Made by a program: the position numbers and the translations under genes | Shown: positions 1 to 5,493 of the stretch, one piece after another | How the letters are laid out: every line of letters begins with the position of its first letter | How positions within the stretch are numbered: the stretch's first letter is position 1 | Source of the DNA: Methyloceanibacter sp. | GTDB taxonomy: Bacteria > Pseudomonadota > Alphaproteobacteria > Rhizobiales > Methyloligellaceae | Length of the DNA: 12,169 nucleotides | Direction: 5' to 3' | NCBI GenBank assembly: GCA_025449615.1 | Contig: JANWJA010000127.1 | Span: 1 to 12,169, forward strand | The notes under the pieces: generated by a model | What the model saw: only the letters and a program-made list of their open reading frames with translations | Told to the model about the DNA's origin: nothing | The model's database searches: none

Positions 1-1
1 C

Positions 2-220
2 AAGCAGTTCCGCCTGAAAGCCAAGGGCATGCCAGTGCTGCGCTCCAAGCAGCTTGGCGATCTCTATATCCAGGTCGAAGTCGAGACACCGAAGAATCTC
101 ACCCGCAAGCAGCGCGAGCTGTTGAAGTCCTTCGAGGACGCGTCGAACCCGAATACCAGTCCGGAATCGGCGGGCTTCTTCGCGCGCGTCAAAGAGTTCT
201 TCGAGGGGATCGGCGAGTAG
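2..220 (+). CDS. dnaJ: Molecular chaperone DnaJ, C-terminal end (partial)
   Basis: This is the last 72 codons of DnaJ (Hsp40), the cytosolic co-chaperone that delivers unfolded clients to DnaK and stimulates its ATPase. The frame is open from base 2, so the gene starts outside the window. The visible part is the end of the second C-terminal substrate-binding domain: [11 protein letters not shown], then [23 protein letters not shown], then a variable acidic tail rich in Phe and Glu that includes [10 protein letters not shown]. The J domain and zinc-finger repeats lie upstream and cannot be seen. The next gene follows on the same strand after 38 bp. A dnaK gene is expected further upstream, because dnaKJ is the usual arrangement, but that is inference. 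The identification rests on the conserved KGMP and DLYI.V.VETP segments and is firm. Confidence 0.93.
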   Translation, partial: KQFRLKAKGMPVLRSKQLGDLYIQVEVETPKNLTRKQRELLKSFEDASNPNTSPESAGFFARVKEFFEGIGE

Positions 221-258
221 GTGCGCCCCGGACCTTCCGACCAGACAGGGGGATCGAC

Positions 259-840
259 ATGACGCGGCTTCTGTTCTTCGCCGGCAGCGCGCGGGAGCAC
301 GCCTACAGCAAGAAGCTCGCGCGGCTCGCCCAGCACATCGCCTCCGCCAACGGCGTCGAGGCCGTGTACGTAGATCTCAGAGATTACCCGATGCCGATTT
401 ATGACGGCGATTTCGAAGACCGCGAGGGGCAGCCGGAGAAGACGCGCGAATTCACGGCGCTGCTCGGCGAGTATCAGGGCATTTTCATCGTCACACCTGA
501 ATATAATTCCTCGCTGCCGCCACTGCTCAAGAACACGCTCGACTGGGTGACCCGCGTGACCGAGGAAGGTTTGAACGGGCCGAAGATCTTTAGAAGCCGC
601 GTGTTCGCGATCGCAGGCTCTTCGCCCGGCTATTATGGCGGCGCGCGTTGCCTGCTGCATTTACGCCAAGTGCTGGCAGTCGGCATGGGAGCGCTGGTCA
701 TTCCGCAACAATTCTCTCTGCCGCGGGCGAACGAAGCCTTCGATGCGGACGGTCATCTCAAAGACAAGAAACAGCAGGAGATGCTGAAGGGCGTGGTCGA
801 GGCTTTGGCCGTTGCCACGCGGAAATTTGCTTCCGCATGA
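259..840 (+). CDS. NADPH-dependent FMN reductase family flavoprotein
   Basis: A 193-residue protein of the NADPH-dependent FMN reductase / flavodoxin-like fold family, whose members use NAD(P)H to reduce flavin, quinones or azo compounds in the cytosol. The N-terminal phosphate-binding loop is visible as AGSAREHAYSKKLAR (residues 8-22). The second signature, TPEYNSSLPPLLKNTLDWV (79-97), contains the flavin-contacting TPEYN and is followed by the AGSSPGYYGG loop (119-128). The length is usual for the family. The ATG is preceded by a purine-rich AGGGGGA about 6 bases upstream, which supports this start. The stop codon overlaps the pyrF start in ATGA, so the two genes are probably translationally coupled. 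The physiological substrate cannot be read from sequence; chromate, quinone or azo reductase labels would all be guesses. A 198-aa open frame on the opposite strand is a GC-driven shadow. Confidence 0.87.
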   Translation: MTRLLFFAGSAREHAYSKKLARLAQHIASANGVEAVYVDLRDYPMPIYDGDFEDREGQPEKTREFTALLGEYQGIFIVTPEYNSSLPPLLKNTLDWVTRVTEEGLNGPKIFRSRVFAIAGSSPGYYGGARCLLHLRQVLAVGMGALVIPQQFSLPRANEAFDADGHLKDKKQQEMLKGVVEALAVATRKFASA

Positions 841-1535
841 TGGAGCCTCGCGACAGAATCATCGTCGCCCTCGACGTGCCGAGCGTCGACGATGCCATGC
901 GCCTTGTGAGTAAGCTCAAGGGCAGCGTCGGCGTCTACAAGATCGGCCTTGAGCTTTTGTTCAACGGCGGATTTCAGCTTGCGCGAGAACTCGCGGATAA
1001 GGGGCTGATTGTCTTCATCGACGCCAAACTGCTCGACATCGAGGCGACGGTCGAGCGGGCAACCGCGACCATTGCCAAGGGCGGAGCCAAATTTCTCACC
1101 GTGCACGCGACAGATCGCAAGACGCTCGACGCCGCAGTGCGCGGGCGCGGGAACGGCCCGCTCAAGCTGCTCGGCGTGACGGTGCTCACCAATCTTACGA
1201 CCGCCGATCTCGCCGAGCAGGGCAGCTCCATGCCGCCGCTGGCACTTGTGCAACGGCGCGCCGATCTCGCCCGTGACGCAGGCTTCGATGGAGTGGTGGC
1301 CTCTGGCCGCGAGGCGGCAGCGCTACGCGAGCGGCTCGGGGGCGAGTTCCTGATCGTGACGCCAGGGATCAGGTCGAGGGGCGCGAGCGTGGACGACCAG
1401 GCAAGAACGGTCACGCCAAGCGAGGCGATCAAGGCCGGAGCGAACTACATCGTCGTCGGTCGCCCGATCACCCGCGCCGCGGATCCGCGCCAAGCCGCCG
1501 AAGCCATCGCAGCCGAGATCGCGGGCGCGTCATAG
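837..1535 (+). CDS. pyrF: Orotidine 5'-phosphate decarboxylase
   Basis: A 232-residue orotidine-5'-phosphate decarboxylase, which converts OMP to UMP in the last step of de novo pyrimidine synthesis in the cytosol. The TIM-barrel signature is clear: IIVALDVPS at the N-terminus (Asp13), YKIGLEL with Lys35, and the catalytic D-x-K-x-x-D as DAKLLDI (Asp62, Lys64, Asp67). A later VTPGIRSRGASVDDQ segment and the phosphate-binding VVGRPIT close the barrel. The open frame extends upstream to 648, but that stretch lies inside the reductase gene in another frame. I chose the ATG at 837 because MMEPRDRIIVALD matches a normal PyrF N-terminus and it overlaps the reductase stop by 4 bp. The ATG at 840 is an equally possible start. 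Its end overlaps the convergent DUF167 gene by 6 bp. The length is normal for the family, and all catalytic residues that I can place are present. Confidence 0.95.
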   Translation: MMEPRDRIIVALDVPSVDDAMRLVSKLKGSVGVYKIGLELLFNGGFQLARELADKGLIVFIDAKLLDIEATVERATATIAKGGAKFLTVHATDRKTLDAAVRGRGNGPLKLLGVTVLTNLTTADLAEQGSSMPPLALVQRRADLARDAGFDGVVASGREAAALRERLGGEFLIVTPGIRSRGASVDDQARTVTPSEAIKAGANYIVVGRPITRAADPRQAAEAIAAEIAGAS

Positions 1536-1757
1536 CTCGGAGAGCTTCCCGGCGATGAGGCGAGCGAGTTCGTCAGCGTCGCCCTCCACCTTCACTTGCT
1601 TCAACCGTGACCTGCCGCCATGGGCGACGCTCACGATGGACGCTGGCACACCGAGCCATTTGGCGATGAGTTTCTCCAGTGCCTGATTGGCGCGGCCGGC
1701 TTCGGGAAGCGCGCGGACGCGTGCCACAAGCACAGAGGCGCCGTCGAACGACTCCAC
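1530..1757 (-). CDS. DUF167 (YggU-like) family protein, annotated start probably too short
   Basis: A small protein of the DUF167/YggU family, whose biochemical role is not established. The strict open frame begins at a GTG and gives 75 residues. It carries the family core: VLVARVRALPEAGRANQALEKLIAKWLGVP, then VAHGGRSRLKQVKVEG. Family members are about 95-110 residues and begin with a first beta strand like LTVRLTPKS. That strand is encoded immediately upstream in this same frame (1758-1814: IVLTVRLTPKSATDEVKGV), so the GTG is almost certainly not the natural start. No ATG, GTG or TTG lies between it and the in-frame stop at 1860-1862. The gene follows yggT on the same strand, the arrangement also seen for yggT-yggU in other bacteria. 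It converges with pyrF and overlaps its end by 6 bp. The family call is firm; the 5' end is unresolved. Confidence 0.82.
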   Translation of the reverse strand: MESFDGASVLVARVRALPEAGRANQALEKLIAKWLGVPASIVSVAHGGRSRLKQVKVEGDADELARLIAGKLSEL

Positions 1758-1863
1758 GCCCTTGACTTCGTCCGTAGCGGATTTCGGCGTCAGCCGAACG
1801 GTAAGGACGATACTGCCATCACATCGGCGCGGGGGTGAGAGAGGGCGAAGTCTCGCCGCTCAA
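1758..1863 (-). other. Upstream coding part of the DUF167 gene, interrupted at a G5 tract
   Basis: Minus-strand translation here in the DUF167 frame gives CDGSIVLTVRLTPKSATDE, the expected first strand of the family, but no usable start codon. A TTG at 1863-1861 overlaps the yggT stop as TTGA. It opens a frame that reads MSGETSPSLTP up to the run of five C (plus-strand G5, 1831-1835) and then ends at a TGA. Removing one base from that run would join MSGETSPSLTPRR to CDGSIVLTVR and give a protein of about 110 residues, the normal family length. A frameshift mutation, a sequencing indel, or an unrecognised non-standard start would each explain this. Confidence 0.5.
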
Positions 1864-2168
1864 GGATTGTCGGGGCTCACGAAGGCCGGCGCCAGCCACC
1901 CAATCAGGACCACATCGCGGATAAAGAGCAGGAACAAGATCAAGAGCACCGGCGAAATATCGATGCCACCCAAATTGGGCAGGATGCTGCGGATCGGACG
2001 CAATGCCGGCTCGGTGACCCGGTAAAGCATGTCGGCGACGGAATAAACGAAGCGGTTCTGCGTGTTCACCACGTTGAAGGCGATTAGCCAGCTTAAGATC
2101 GCTCCGGCGATGATCACCCAGATATAGAGGTCAATGACGAGAACGATAAATCCGATCAAAGGCAGCAT
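1860..2168 (-). CDS. YggT family integral membrane protein
   Basis: A 102-residue YggT-family inner-membrane protein. Two hydrophobic segments are visible, at about residues 4-31 (IGFIVLVIDLYIWVIIAGAIL) and 73-94 (PVLLILFLLFIRDVVLIGWL). Between them lies the family signature TEPALRPIRSILPNLGGIDISP. Members are linked to osmotic or cation stress and, in some bacteria, to cell division or septal membrane, but the mechanism is not settled. The open frame runs up to 2498 through the tRNA, which cannot be coding. I chose the ATG at 2168 because GGAGGG lies 5 bases upstream and the protein then begins MLPLIGF. A candidate promoter lies at 2195-2223. The gene is followed directly by the DUF167 gene, so the two are probably co-transcribed. 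Confidence 0.9.
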   Translation of the reverse strand: MLPLIGFIVLVIDLYIWVIIAGAILSWLIAFNVVNTQNRFVYSVADMLYRVTEPALRPIRSILPNLGGIDISPVLLILFLLFIRDVVLIGWLAPAFVSPDNP

Positions 2169-2194
2169 CAAAACCCTCCGCGCTTCCTCGGACC

Positions 2195-2223
2195 ATGTAG
2201 CGGACAGCCGCCAAAGAGGGCAA
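2195..2223 (-). promoter_or_regulatory. Candidate housekeeping promoter for yggT
   Basis: On the minus strand a TTGCCC (2223-2218) is separated by exactly 17 bases from CTACAT (2200-2195). This is close to the rhizobial housekeeping pattern CTTGAC-N17-CTATAT, with five of six matches at the -10. It lies 27 bases upstream of the yggT start. One arm of an inverted repeat (2207-2215) sits in its spacer. Confidence 0.4.
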
Positions 2224-2251
2224 GCCTTTAGGGGGGGGCCCATTTGGCGGC
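2207..2251. repeat. 9-bp inverted repeat between the divergent yggT and tRNA-Ala promoters
   Basis: GCCGCCAAA (2207-2215) and TTTGGCGGC (2243-2251) are perfect inverted copies, separated by 27 bases that include a G8 run (2231-2238). The left arm falls in the spacer of the minus-strand yggT promoter candidate. The right arm ends one base before the TTGACA of the tRNA promoter. It could be a shared operator or a cruciform/hairpin, or chance in GC-rich DNA. Confidence 0.4.
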
Positions 2252-2252
2252 A

Positions 2253-2281
2253 TTGACAGGCAGGAAGCCCGATCTCTAAAT
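2253..2281 (+). promoter_or_regulatory. Promoter of tRNA-Ala
   Basis: A consensus TTGACA (2253-2258) is followed after 17 bases by CTAAAT (2276-2281), close to the rhizobial -10 CTATAT. The mature tRNA begins 12 bases further on, so a start near 2288 would give a very short leader. The stretch between the -10 and the tRNA (GGCCCCGCG) is GC-rich, as in stringently controlled stable-RNA promoters; that last point is inference. Confidence 0.6.
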
Positions 2282-2293
2282 GGCCCCGCGAAT

Positions 2294-2369
2294 GGGGCCG
2301 TAGCTCAGTTGGGAGAGCGCAGCAATCGCACTGCTGAGGTCGTCGGTTCGATCCCGTCCGGCTCCACCA
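2294..2369 (+). tRNA. tRNA-Ala (anticodon CGC)
   Basis: A 76-nt tRNA with encoded CCA (2367-2369). The acceptor arms GGGGCCG and CGGCTCC pair, with a G3-U70 wobble, the classical alanine identity element for AlaRS. The D arm is GCTC/GAGC. The anticodon stem is CAGCA/TGCTG with the seven-base loop ATCGCAC, giving anticodon CGC, which reads GCG codons. The variable loop is AGGTC. The T arm is GTCGG-TTCGATC-CCGTC and contains one U50-U64 mismatch. A strong-looking promoter ends 12 bases upstream. The 3' end lies 10 bases from the end of the convergent dehydrogenase gene, and I see no U-rich terminator there. Nothing suggests an integrated element at this tRNA. Confidence 0.97.
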
Positions 2370-2379
2370 TTCCTCAAAA

Positions 2380-3303
2380 TCACTCGCCGGGCGAGACCGG
2401 CTCATTGGGCGAATAGAGGCGAGCGGCAGGCTTCGGCTCGACATCAACCTTGGGCAATGGCCCAGGATCTTGCGGGTTGCCGTCATCGTCACGGACACGG
2501 AACAGCAGACCCATCAGCGGCACCAGCAGCGCGTCGGGGACGAAGCGCATGATAAAAGCGCCGAGCGGATTGAGCAAACCGGGTAGGATGACACTCCGGC
2601 CACGCTTGAAGCCGCGATAGGCGGCTCGCGCCACGGTTTCCGGGGTCATCAGCGGGAAGACGTTGAGGTAAAGCGAATTGCTGGTGCCGGCCTTGGCGTG
2701 AAGCTCGGTGGCGACCGCGCCCGGCGTGATCACCGAAACGGTGACGCCGGTTCCCATGGTTTCATAAGACAGAGCCTTCGAGAACGAGATCATGAAGGCC
2801 TTGGACGCCGCGTAGCTTGCCTCGTAAGGCACGGGCATGAAGCCCATCATGGAGCCGATATTGAGCACGCCACCTTTCCGGCGCGCGATCATCCCGGGCA
2901 GAAAGCGCAGCGTCAGATCGACGATGGCGCGAACGTTGAGGTCGACTATGTGGCGAACTCTGTCGAGCTCCTCGTCCTGAAAAAAGCCGGATCCCATGAT
3001 GCCGGCATCGTTGACCAGAATATCGGCGTAGAGGCCGAAACGGCGTAACGCGAGCTCGATGCCGGCGCAGCCTTCGACCGTGCTCAAATCTTGCGAGGTG
3101 ATCTCGACGCGAATGCCATGAGCGCGCACGAGTTCTGCCCGCGTCAGCGCCAGCCGCGATTCGTCTCGCGCCACAAGAAGCAGCGTGTGGCCGCCACGGG
3201 CGAATTCCTCCGCGAGGCACCTACCGATGCCTTCGGTGGCTCCAGTGATTACGACGGAAGGGGAGGCGGTTCCGGTCTCACGTTGCAAATGGACGTCCTT
3301 CAT
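2380..3303 (-). CDS. Short-chain dehydrogenase/reductase (SDR), classical type
   Basis: A 307-residue NAD(P)-dependent oxidoreductase of the classical SDR family with all core motifs. These are the cofactor-binding TGATEGIG (residues 20-27), NDAG (98-101, a common variant of NNAG), Asn123 in DLNV, Ser151 in NIGSMMG, and the catalytic YAASK (Tyr164, Lys168). The ITPGAVATELHAKAG segment follows. The extension after about residue 235 contains hydrophobic stretches (VARAAYRGF..., FIMRFVPDALLVPLMGLLF), suggesting membrane association as in several lipid- or steroid-acting SDRs, but the substrate cannot be named. The open frame continues upstream to a TTG at 3372. I prefer the ATG at 3303 because the residues before it (MGGYGESRACGSG) do not look like an SDR start. 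No strong ribosome-binding site is seen for either. It converges on tRNA-Ala and diverges from the gene at 3536. Confidence 0.9.
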   Translation of the reverse strand: MKDVHLQRETGTASPSVVITGATEGIGRCLAEEFARGGHTLLLVARDESRLALTRAELVRAHGIRVEITSQDLSTVEGCAGIELALRRFGLYADILVNDAGIMGSGFFQDEELDRVRHIVDLNVRAIVDLTLRFLPGMIARRKGGVLNIGSMMGFMPVPYEASYAASKAFMISFSKALSYETMGTGVTVSVITPGAVATELHAKAGTSNSLYLNVFPLMTPETVARAAYRGFKRGRSVILPGLLNPLGAFIMRFVPDALLVPLMGLLFRVRDDDGNPQDPGPLPKVDVEPKPAARLYSPNEPVSPGE

Positions 3304-3535
3304 CGAATACCAAGAATTTGGGGCTCCAAAAGAGCCCGACCCACAAGCTCTGGACTCACCATAACCGCCCAAGACGGATACGCCTAGTCCGGCGAAACAT
3401 AGAAAATTACCTAATTCAAACGGTTGGCCGAATTACGATGCGCAAGGCAAAAGTTGGATATGGGAACTCAGGCTTCGACCGCGCTACAATGGCAACGCGC
3501 CAGCTGGCGTGAGGTTCATTTTAGGGAAATTTTCA
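3304..3535. other. Divergent intergenic region between the SDR and the exported protein gene
   Basis: This 232-bp gap separates two divergently transcribed genes and must hold promoters for both unless they are read from elsewhere. It is more AT-rich than its surroundings around 3395-3460. A TACAAT at 3485-3490 resembles a -10 box, but I find no -35 at a proper distance. A GGAAC at 3463-3467 lacks the downstream element of a stress promoter. For the downstream gene, AGGGA near 3522 lies 8-9 bases before the ATG at 3536 and is a reasonable ribosome-binding site. I see no RNA gene or convincing small gene here. Confidence 0.6.
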
Positions 3536-4519
3536 ATGCCCATGTTTTGGCTATTGCGATTTGCATTTGTGGCGATTGTTAGCCTCTTGGTTTGGACCGG
3601 CACAGCCCAAGCCGATCCAACTCTTCCCGACGCCGTGAAGAAGGCGGATGCCAAATATCTCGATCTCAAGGACACCGAGACCGAAGATAAGTCGAAAAAG
3701 ATCGAGGCCGGCGGCGGCGAGGAAGATACCGAGCCAACGGCACAAGAAATCAGCGACGGATCGCTCAAGGCGGCGCTCACCTACACTGAGAGCAAGGCTG
3801 AGGATAGCGACGAGACCATGCGCGCGCCGATCGTCACTGTGACCTTCGACGGCAAAGAGATCGGCAAGTTCGAAGGCGAAGCTGGGTTTGGCGATCCGTC
3901 GGTCAGCGTGCAGATCGCCAATCTCGATCCAGGCAATCCTCACCCCGAGGTCATCGTCTCCTTCTACACGGGAGGCGCGCATTGCTGCTCGGATACCAAC
4001 ATCCTCACCAGCAGCAAGGACGGCGCAGACTGGCAGACGGTCGATCTCGGACAGTTCGACGGCGGGCCGCTCACCGCGAGCGATCTCGACGGCGACGGCG
4101 TCTATGAATTCGAGACCCGCGACAACGCCTTCCTCTACACGTTCGGTTGCTACGCCTGTTCGTCGGCGCCGCTAGAGGTACTCACGGTGCAAGACGGCGC
4201 GGTGAAGAACATCACGACAGATCCCCGCTTCCATCACGAGCATGAGCTCTGGCTGAAAGACATGATCACGGACGTGCCCGACGAGGACGTGAACGGGTTT
4301 CTCGCCGGATATGTCGGGGAGAAGATTTTGCTCGGCGAAGGCAAGCAGGCTTGGGAGCTGATGCTCGCCCATTACGACAAGGATTCAGACTGGGGGCTCG
4401 AGACTTGCGGCCAGCCGGTCAACGACAAGGGCGAATGCCCGGTCAAGACCGAGCTCTTGAGCTTCCCCGACGCGCTCGAACGCATGCTTAACGAAAATGG
4501 CTATAAGGTAGAGAAATGA
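3536..4519 (+). CDS. Exported six-cysteine protein of unknown function
   Basis: A 327-residue protein I cannot assign to a characterised family. It begins with a typical Sec signal peptide: a hydrophobic segment at residues 4-21, then TGTAQA with cleavage likely before Asp27. A low-complexity, charged stretch (about 40-75) follows. The rest looks like a beta-rich domain. Visible marks are NPHPEVIVSFYTGGAHCCSD (134-153), DLDGDGVYEF (183-192, a D-x-D-x-D loop like the calcium-binding loops of FG-GAP or EF-hand repeats) and FGCYACSS (203-210). Cysteines at 150, 151, 205, 208, 291 and 301 suggest periplasmic disulfides. The open frame starts at a GTG at 3509, but the ATG at 3536 gives a proper signal peptide and has AGGGA upstream. 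It ends 101 bp before ku. Any link to DNA repair is unsupported, since this protein is exported and Ku/LigD are cytosolic. Confidence 0.8.
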   Translation: MPMFWLLRFAFVAIVSLLVWTGTAQADPTLPDAVKKADAKYLDLKDTETEDKSKKIEAGGGEEDTEPTAQEISDGSLKAALTYTESKAEDSDETMRAPIVTVTFDGKEIGKFEGEAGFGDPSVSVQIANLDPGNPHPEVIVSFYTGGAHCCSDTNILTSSKDGADWQTVDLGQFDGGPLTASDLDGDGVYEFETRDNAFLYTFGCYACSSAPLEVLTVQDGAVKNITTDPRFHHEHELWLKDMITDVPDEDVNGFLAGYVGEKILLGEGKQAWELMLAHYDKDSDWGLETCGQPVNDKGECPVKTELLSFPDALERMLNENGYKVEK

Positions 4520-4543
4520 GCCCAACGAGGCCGGTTATGGGCT

Positions 4544-4569
4544 GGAACCAGCGCGGACCGGCGCCGGTT
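4544..4569 (+). promoter_or_regulatory. Candidate EcfG/RpoE2-type general stress promoter for ku-ligD
   Basis: GGAAC (4544-4548) is followed after 19 bases by TT (4568-4569), within CGGTTTT. This fits the RpoE2 pattern of Sinorhizobium (GGAAC, 18-19 bases, TT) and nearly fits the wider EcfG pattern (GGAAC, 16-17 bases, CGTT), with one extra G. It would start transcription near 4577, about 44 bases before ku. The same bases can also fold as a terminator-like hairpin, so the call is uncertain. Confidence 0.4.
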
Positions 4570-4571
4570 TT
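4546..4571 (+). terminator. Possible hairpin terminator after the exported protein gene
   Basis: AACC-A-GCGC (4546-4554) can pair with GCGC-C-GGTT (4561-4569) across one A-C mismatch, with the loop GGACCG. The run TTTT (4568-4571) comes directly after the stem and partly within it. It lies 26 bases past the stop of the upstream gene. The T run is short, so it would be a weak terminator. It competes with the promoter reading of the same bases. Confidence 0.3.
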
Positions 4572-4581
4572 GTAGGGGCGT

Positions 4582-4604
4582 TGGGGCCAGCCGGCCGGCG
4601 CCCA
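4582..4604 (+). promoter_or_regulatory. Hairpin in the ku leader just before the ribosome-binding site
   Basis: TGGGGCC (4582-4588) pairs with GGC-G-CCCA (4597-4604), seven pairs with one bulged G, around the loop AGCCGGCC. It ends two bases before TAGGAG (4607-4612), which lies 8 bases ahead of the ku ATG. If transcribed it could influence ku translation or mRNA stability. GC-rich leaders fold easily, so this is only a candidate. Confidence 0.3.
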
Positions 4605-4620
4605 GGTAGGAGTAAGATAT

Positions 4621-5490
4621 ATGGCACCGCGCGCGTATTGGACTGGCCATTTGCGGCTTTCCCTCGTCAACGTTCCGGTCCGGCTCTACCCGGCCACCAC
4701 GAGCGAGTGGAGGATCGAGCTTAACCAGATCCACGAGCCGTCCGGCCAGCGCATCCGTTACCAGAAGGTCGTGCCCGGGATCGGTCCGGTCGAAGACGAG
4801 GACATCACCAAGGGCTACGAATACGAGAAGGGCAAATATGTCCTGATCGACCAAGACGAGATCGACGATCTCAAGCTCGAGAGCAAACAGACCATCGAGC
4901 TGGTCCGCTTCGTCGAGCCGGAACAGATCGACACCCGCTATTTCGAGAAGCCATATTACTTGATGCCGGACGGCGACATGGCCGAGGAAGGCTATGTTGT
5001 CATCCAGAAGGCGCTGCAGCAAGCGAACAAGATTGGCGTCGGCCAATTCATCTTGCGCGGACACGGTAATATCGTTGCGATCAAACCGTTCGAACGCGGG
5101 CTGCTGTTGGAAGTACTGCGTCACGCCAACGAGGTGAAGCCGGCGACAAAATTGTTCGAAGAGATTCCAAACGTAAAGATCGACAAGGAAGCGCTCGGGC
5201 TTGCTGTCGAGCTGATGGAGCGGAAGGCCGGGAAGTTCGAGCCGGAGAAATTAAAAGACGACTATGCCGAGGCGGTGTGGGAATTGATCAACGCCAAGAT
5301 CGAGCACCGGGCACCCGAGATCGTCACCGCAGCGCCGAGCGGCGCCAAAGTCATCAACATCATGGATGCGTTGAAAAAGAGCGTGCAAGCGCAAGGCAAA
5401 GGCAAGAGCGCGCCCACGCCGAAGCGCGGCGCAGCACGTGGTGGCGCGAAGAAGTCGTCAAAGTCCGCGCCGAAGCGGAAATCGGCCTAA
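4621..5490 (+). CDS. ku: DNA end-binding protein Ku
   Basis: A 289-residue bacterial Ku, the homodimeric ring that threads onto double-strand DNA ends and recruits LigD for non-homologous end joining in the nucleoid. The N-terminus MAPRAYWTGHLRLSLVNVPVRLYPAT is the canonical bacterial Ku start. It is followed by the conserved IRYQKVVPG...GYEYEKGKYVLIDQDEID segment and the beta-barrel core with RYFEKPYYLMPD and LQQANKIGVGQFILRG. The core ends near residue 255. The last 35 residues form a Lys/Ala/Pro-rich basic tail, as in rhizobial and mycobacterial Ku, where such tails bind DNA. TAGGAG lies 8 bases before the ATG, and a long leader with a hairpin precedes it. The ligD start follows 3 bases after the stop, so the two are one operon. 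The length is normal and no key region is missing. Confidence 0.96.
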   Translation: MAPRAYWTGHLRLSLVNVPVRLYPATTSEWRIELNQIHEPSGQRIRYQKVVPGIGPVEDEDITKGYEYEKGKYVLIDQDEIDDLKLESKQTIELVRFVEPEQIDTRYFEKPYYLMPDGDMAEEGYVVIQKALQQANKIGVGQFILRGHGNIVAIKPFERGLLLEVLRHANEVKPATKLFEEIPNVKIDKEALGLAVELMERKAGKFEPEKLKDDYAEAVWELINAKIEHRAPEIVTAAPSGAKVINIMDALKKSVQAQGKGKSAPTPKRGAARGGAKKSSKSAPKRKSA

Positions 5491-5493
5491 GCG

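Noticed and set aside
64..660. 198-aa open frame on the minus strand
   Set aside because: It lies opposite dnaJ and the FMN reductase, both with clear family motifs. Its composition (Arg/Ala/Val-rich, no motif) fits a GC-driven antisense shadow.
648..836. Upstream extension of pyrF to a start at 648
   Set aside because: The extra residues are out-of-frame translation of the reductase gene and resemble no PyrF N-terminus. The ATG at 837 gives the family length.
2294..2380. tRNA-Ala as an attachment site for an integrated element
   Set aside because: No integrase, no direct repeat of the tRNA 3' end elsewhere in the window, and the flanking genes are ordinary chromosomal ones.
2169..2498. Extension of the yggT frame upstream through the tRNA
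   Set aside because: It reads through tRNA-Ala on the opposite strand and into the SDR end. The ATG at 2168 has a strong ribosome-binding site and fits the family start.
3463..3490. GGAAC and TACAAT upstream of the exported protein gene as a promoter
   Set aside because: The GGAAC has no TT or CGTT at a proper distance, and the TACAAT has no -35 at 16-18 bases. Too weak to call.
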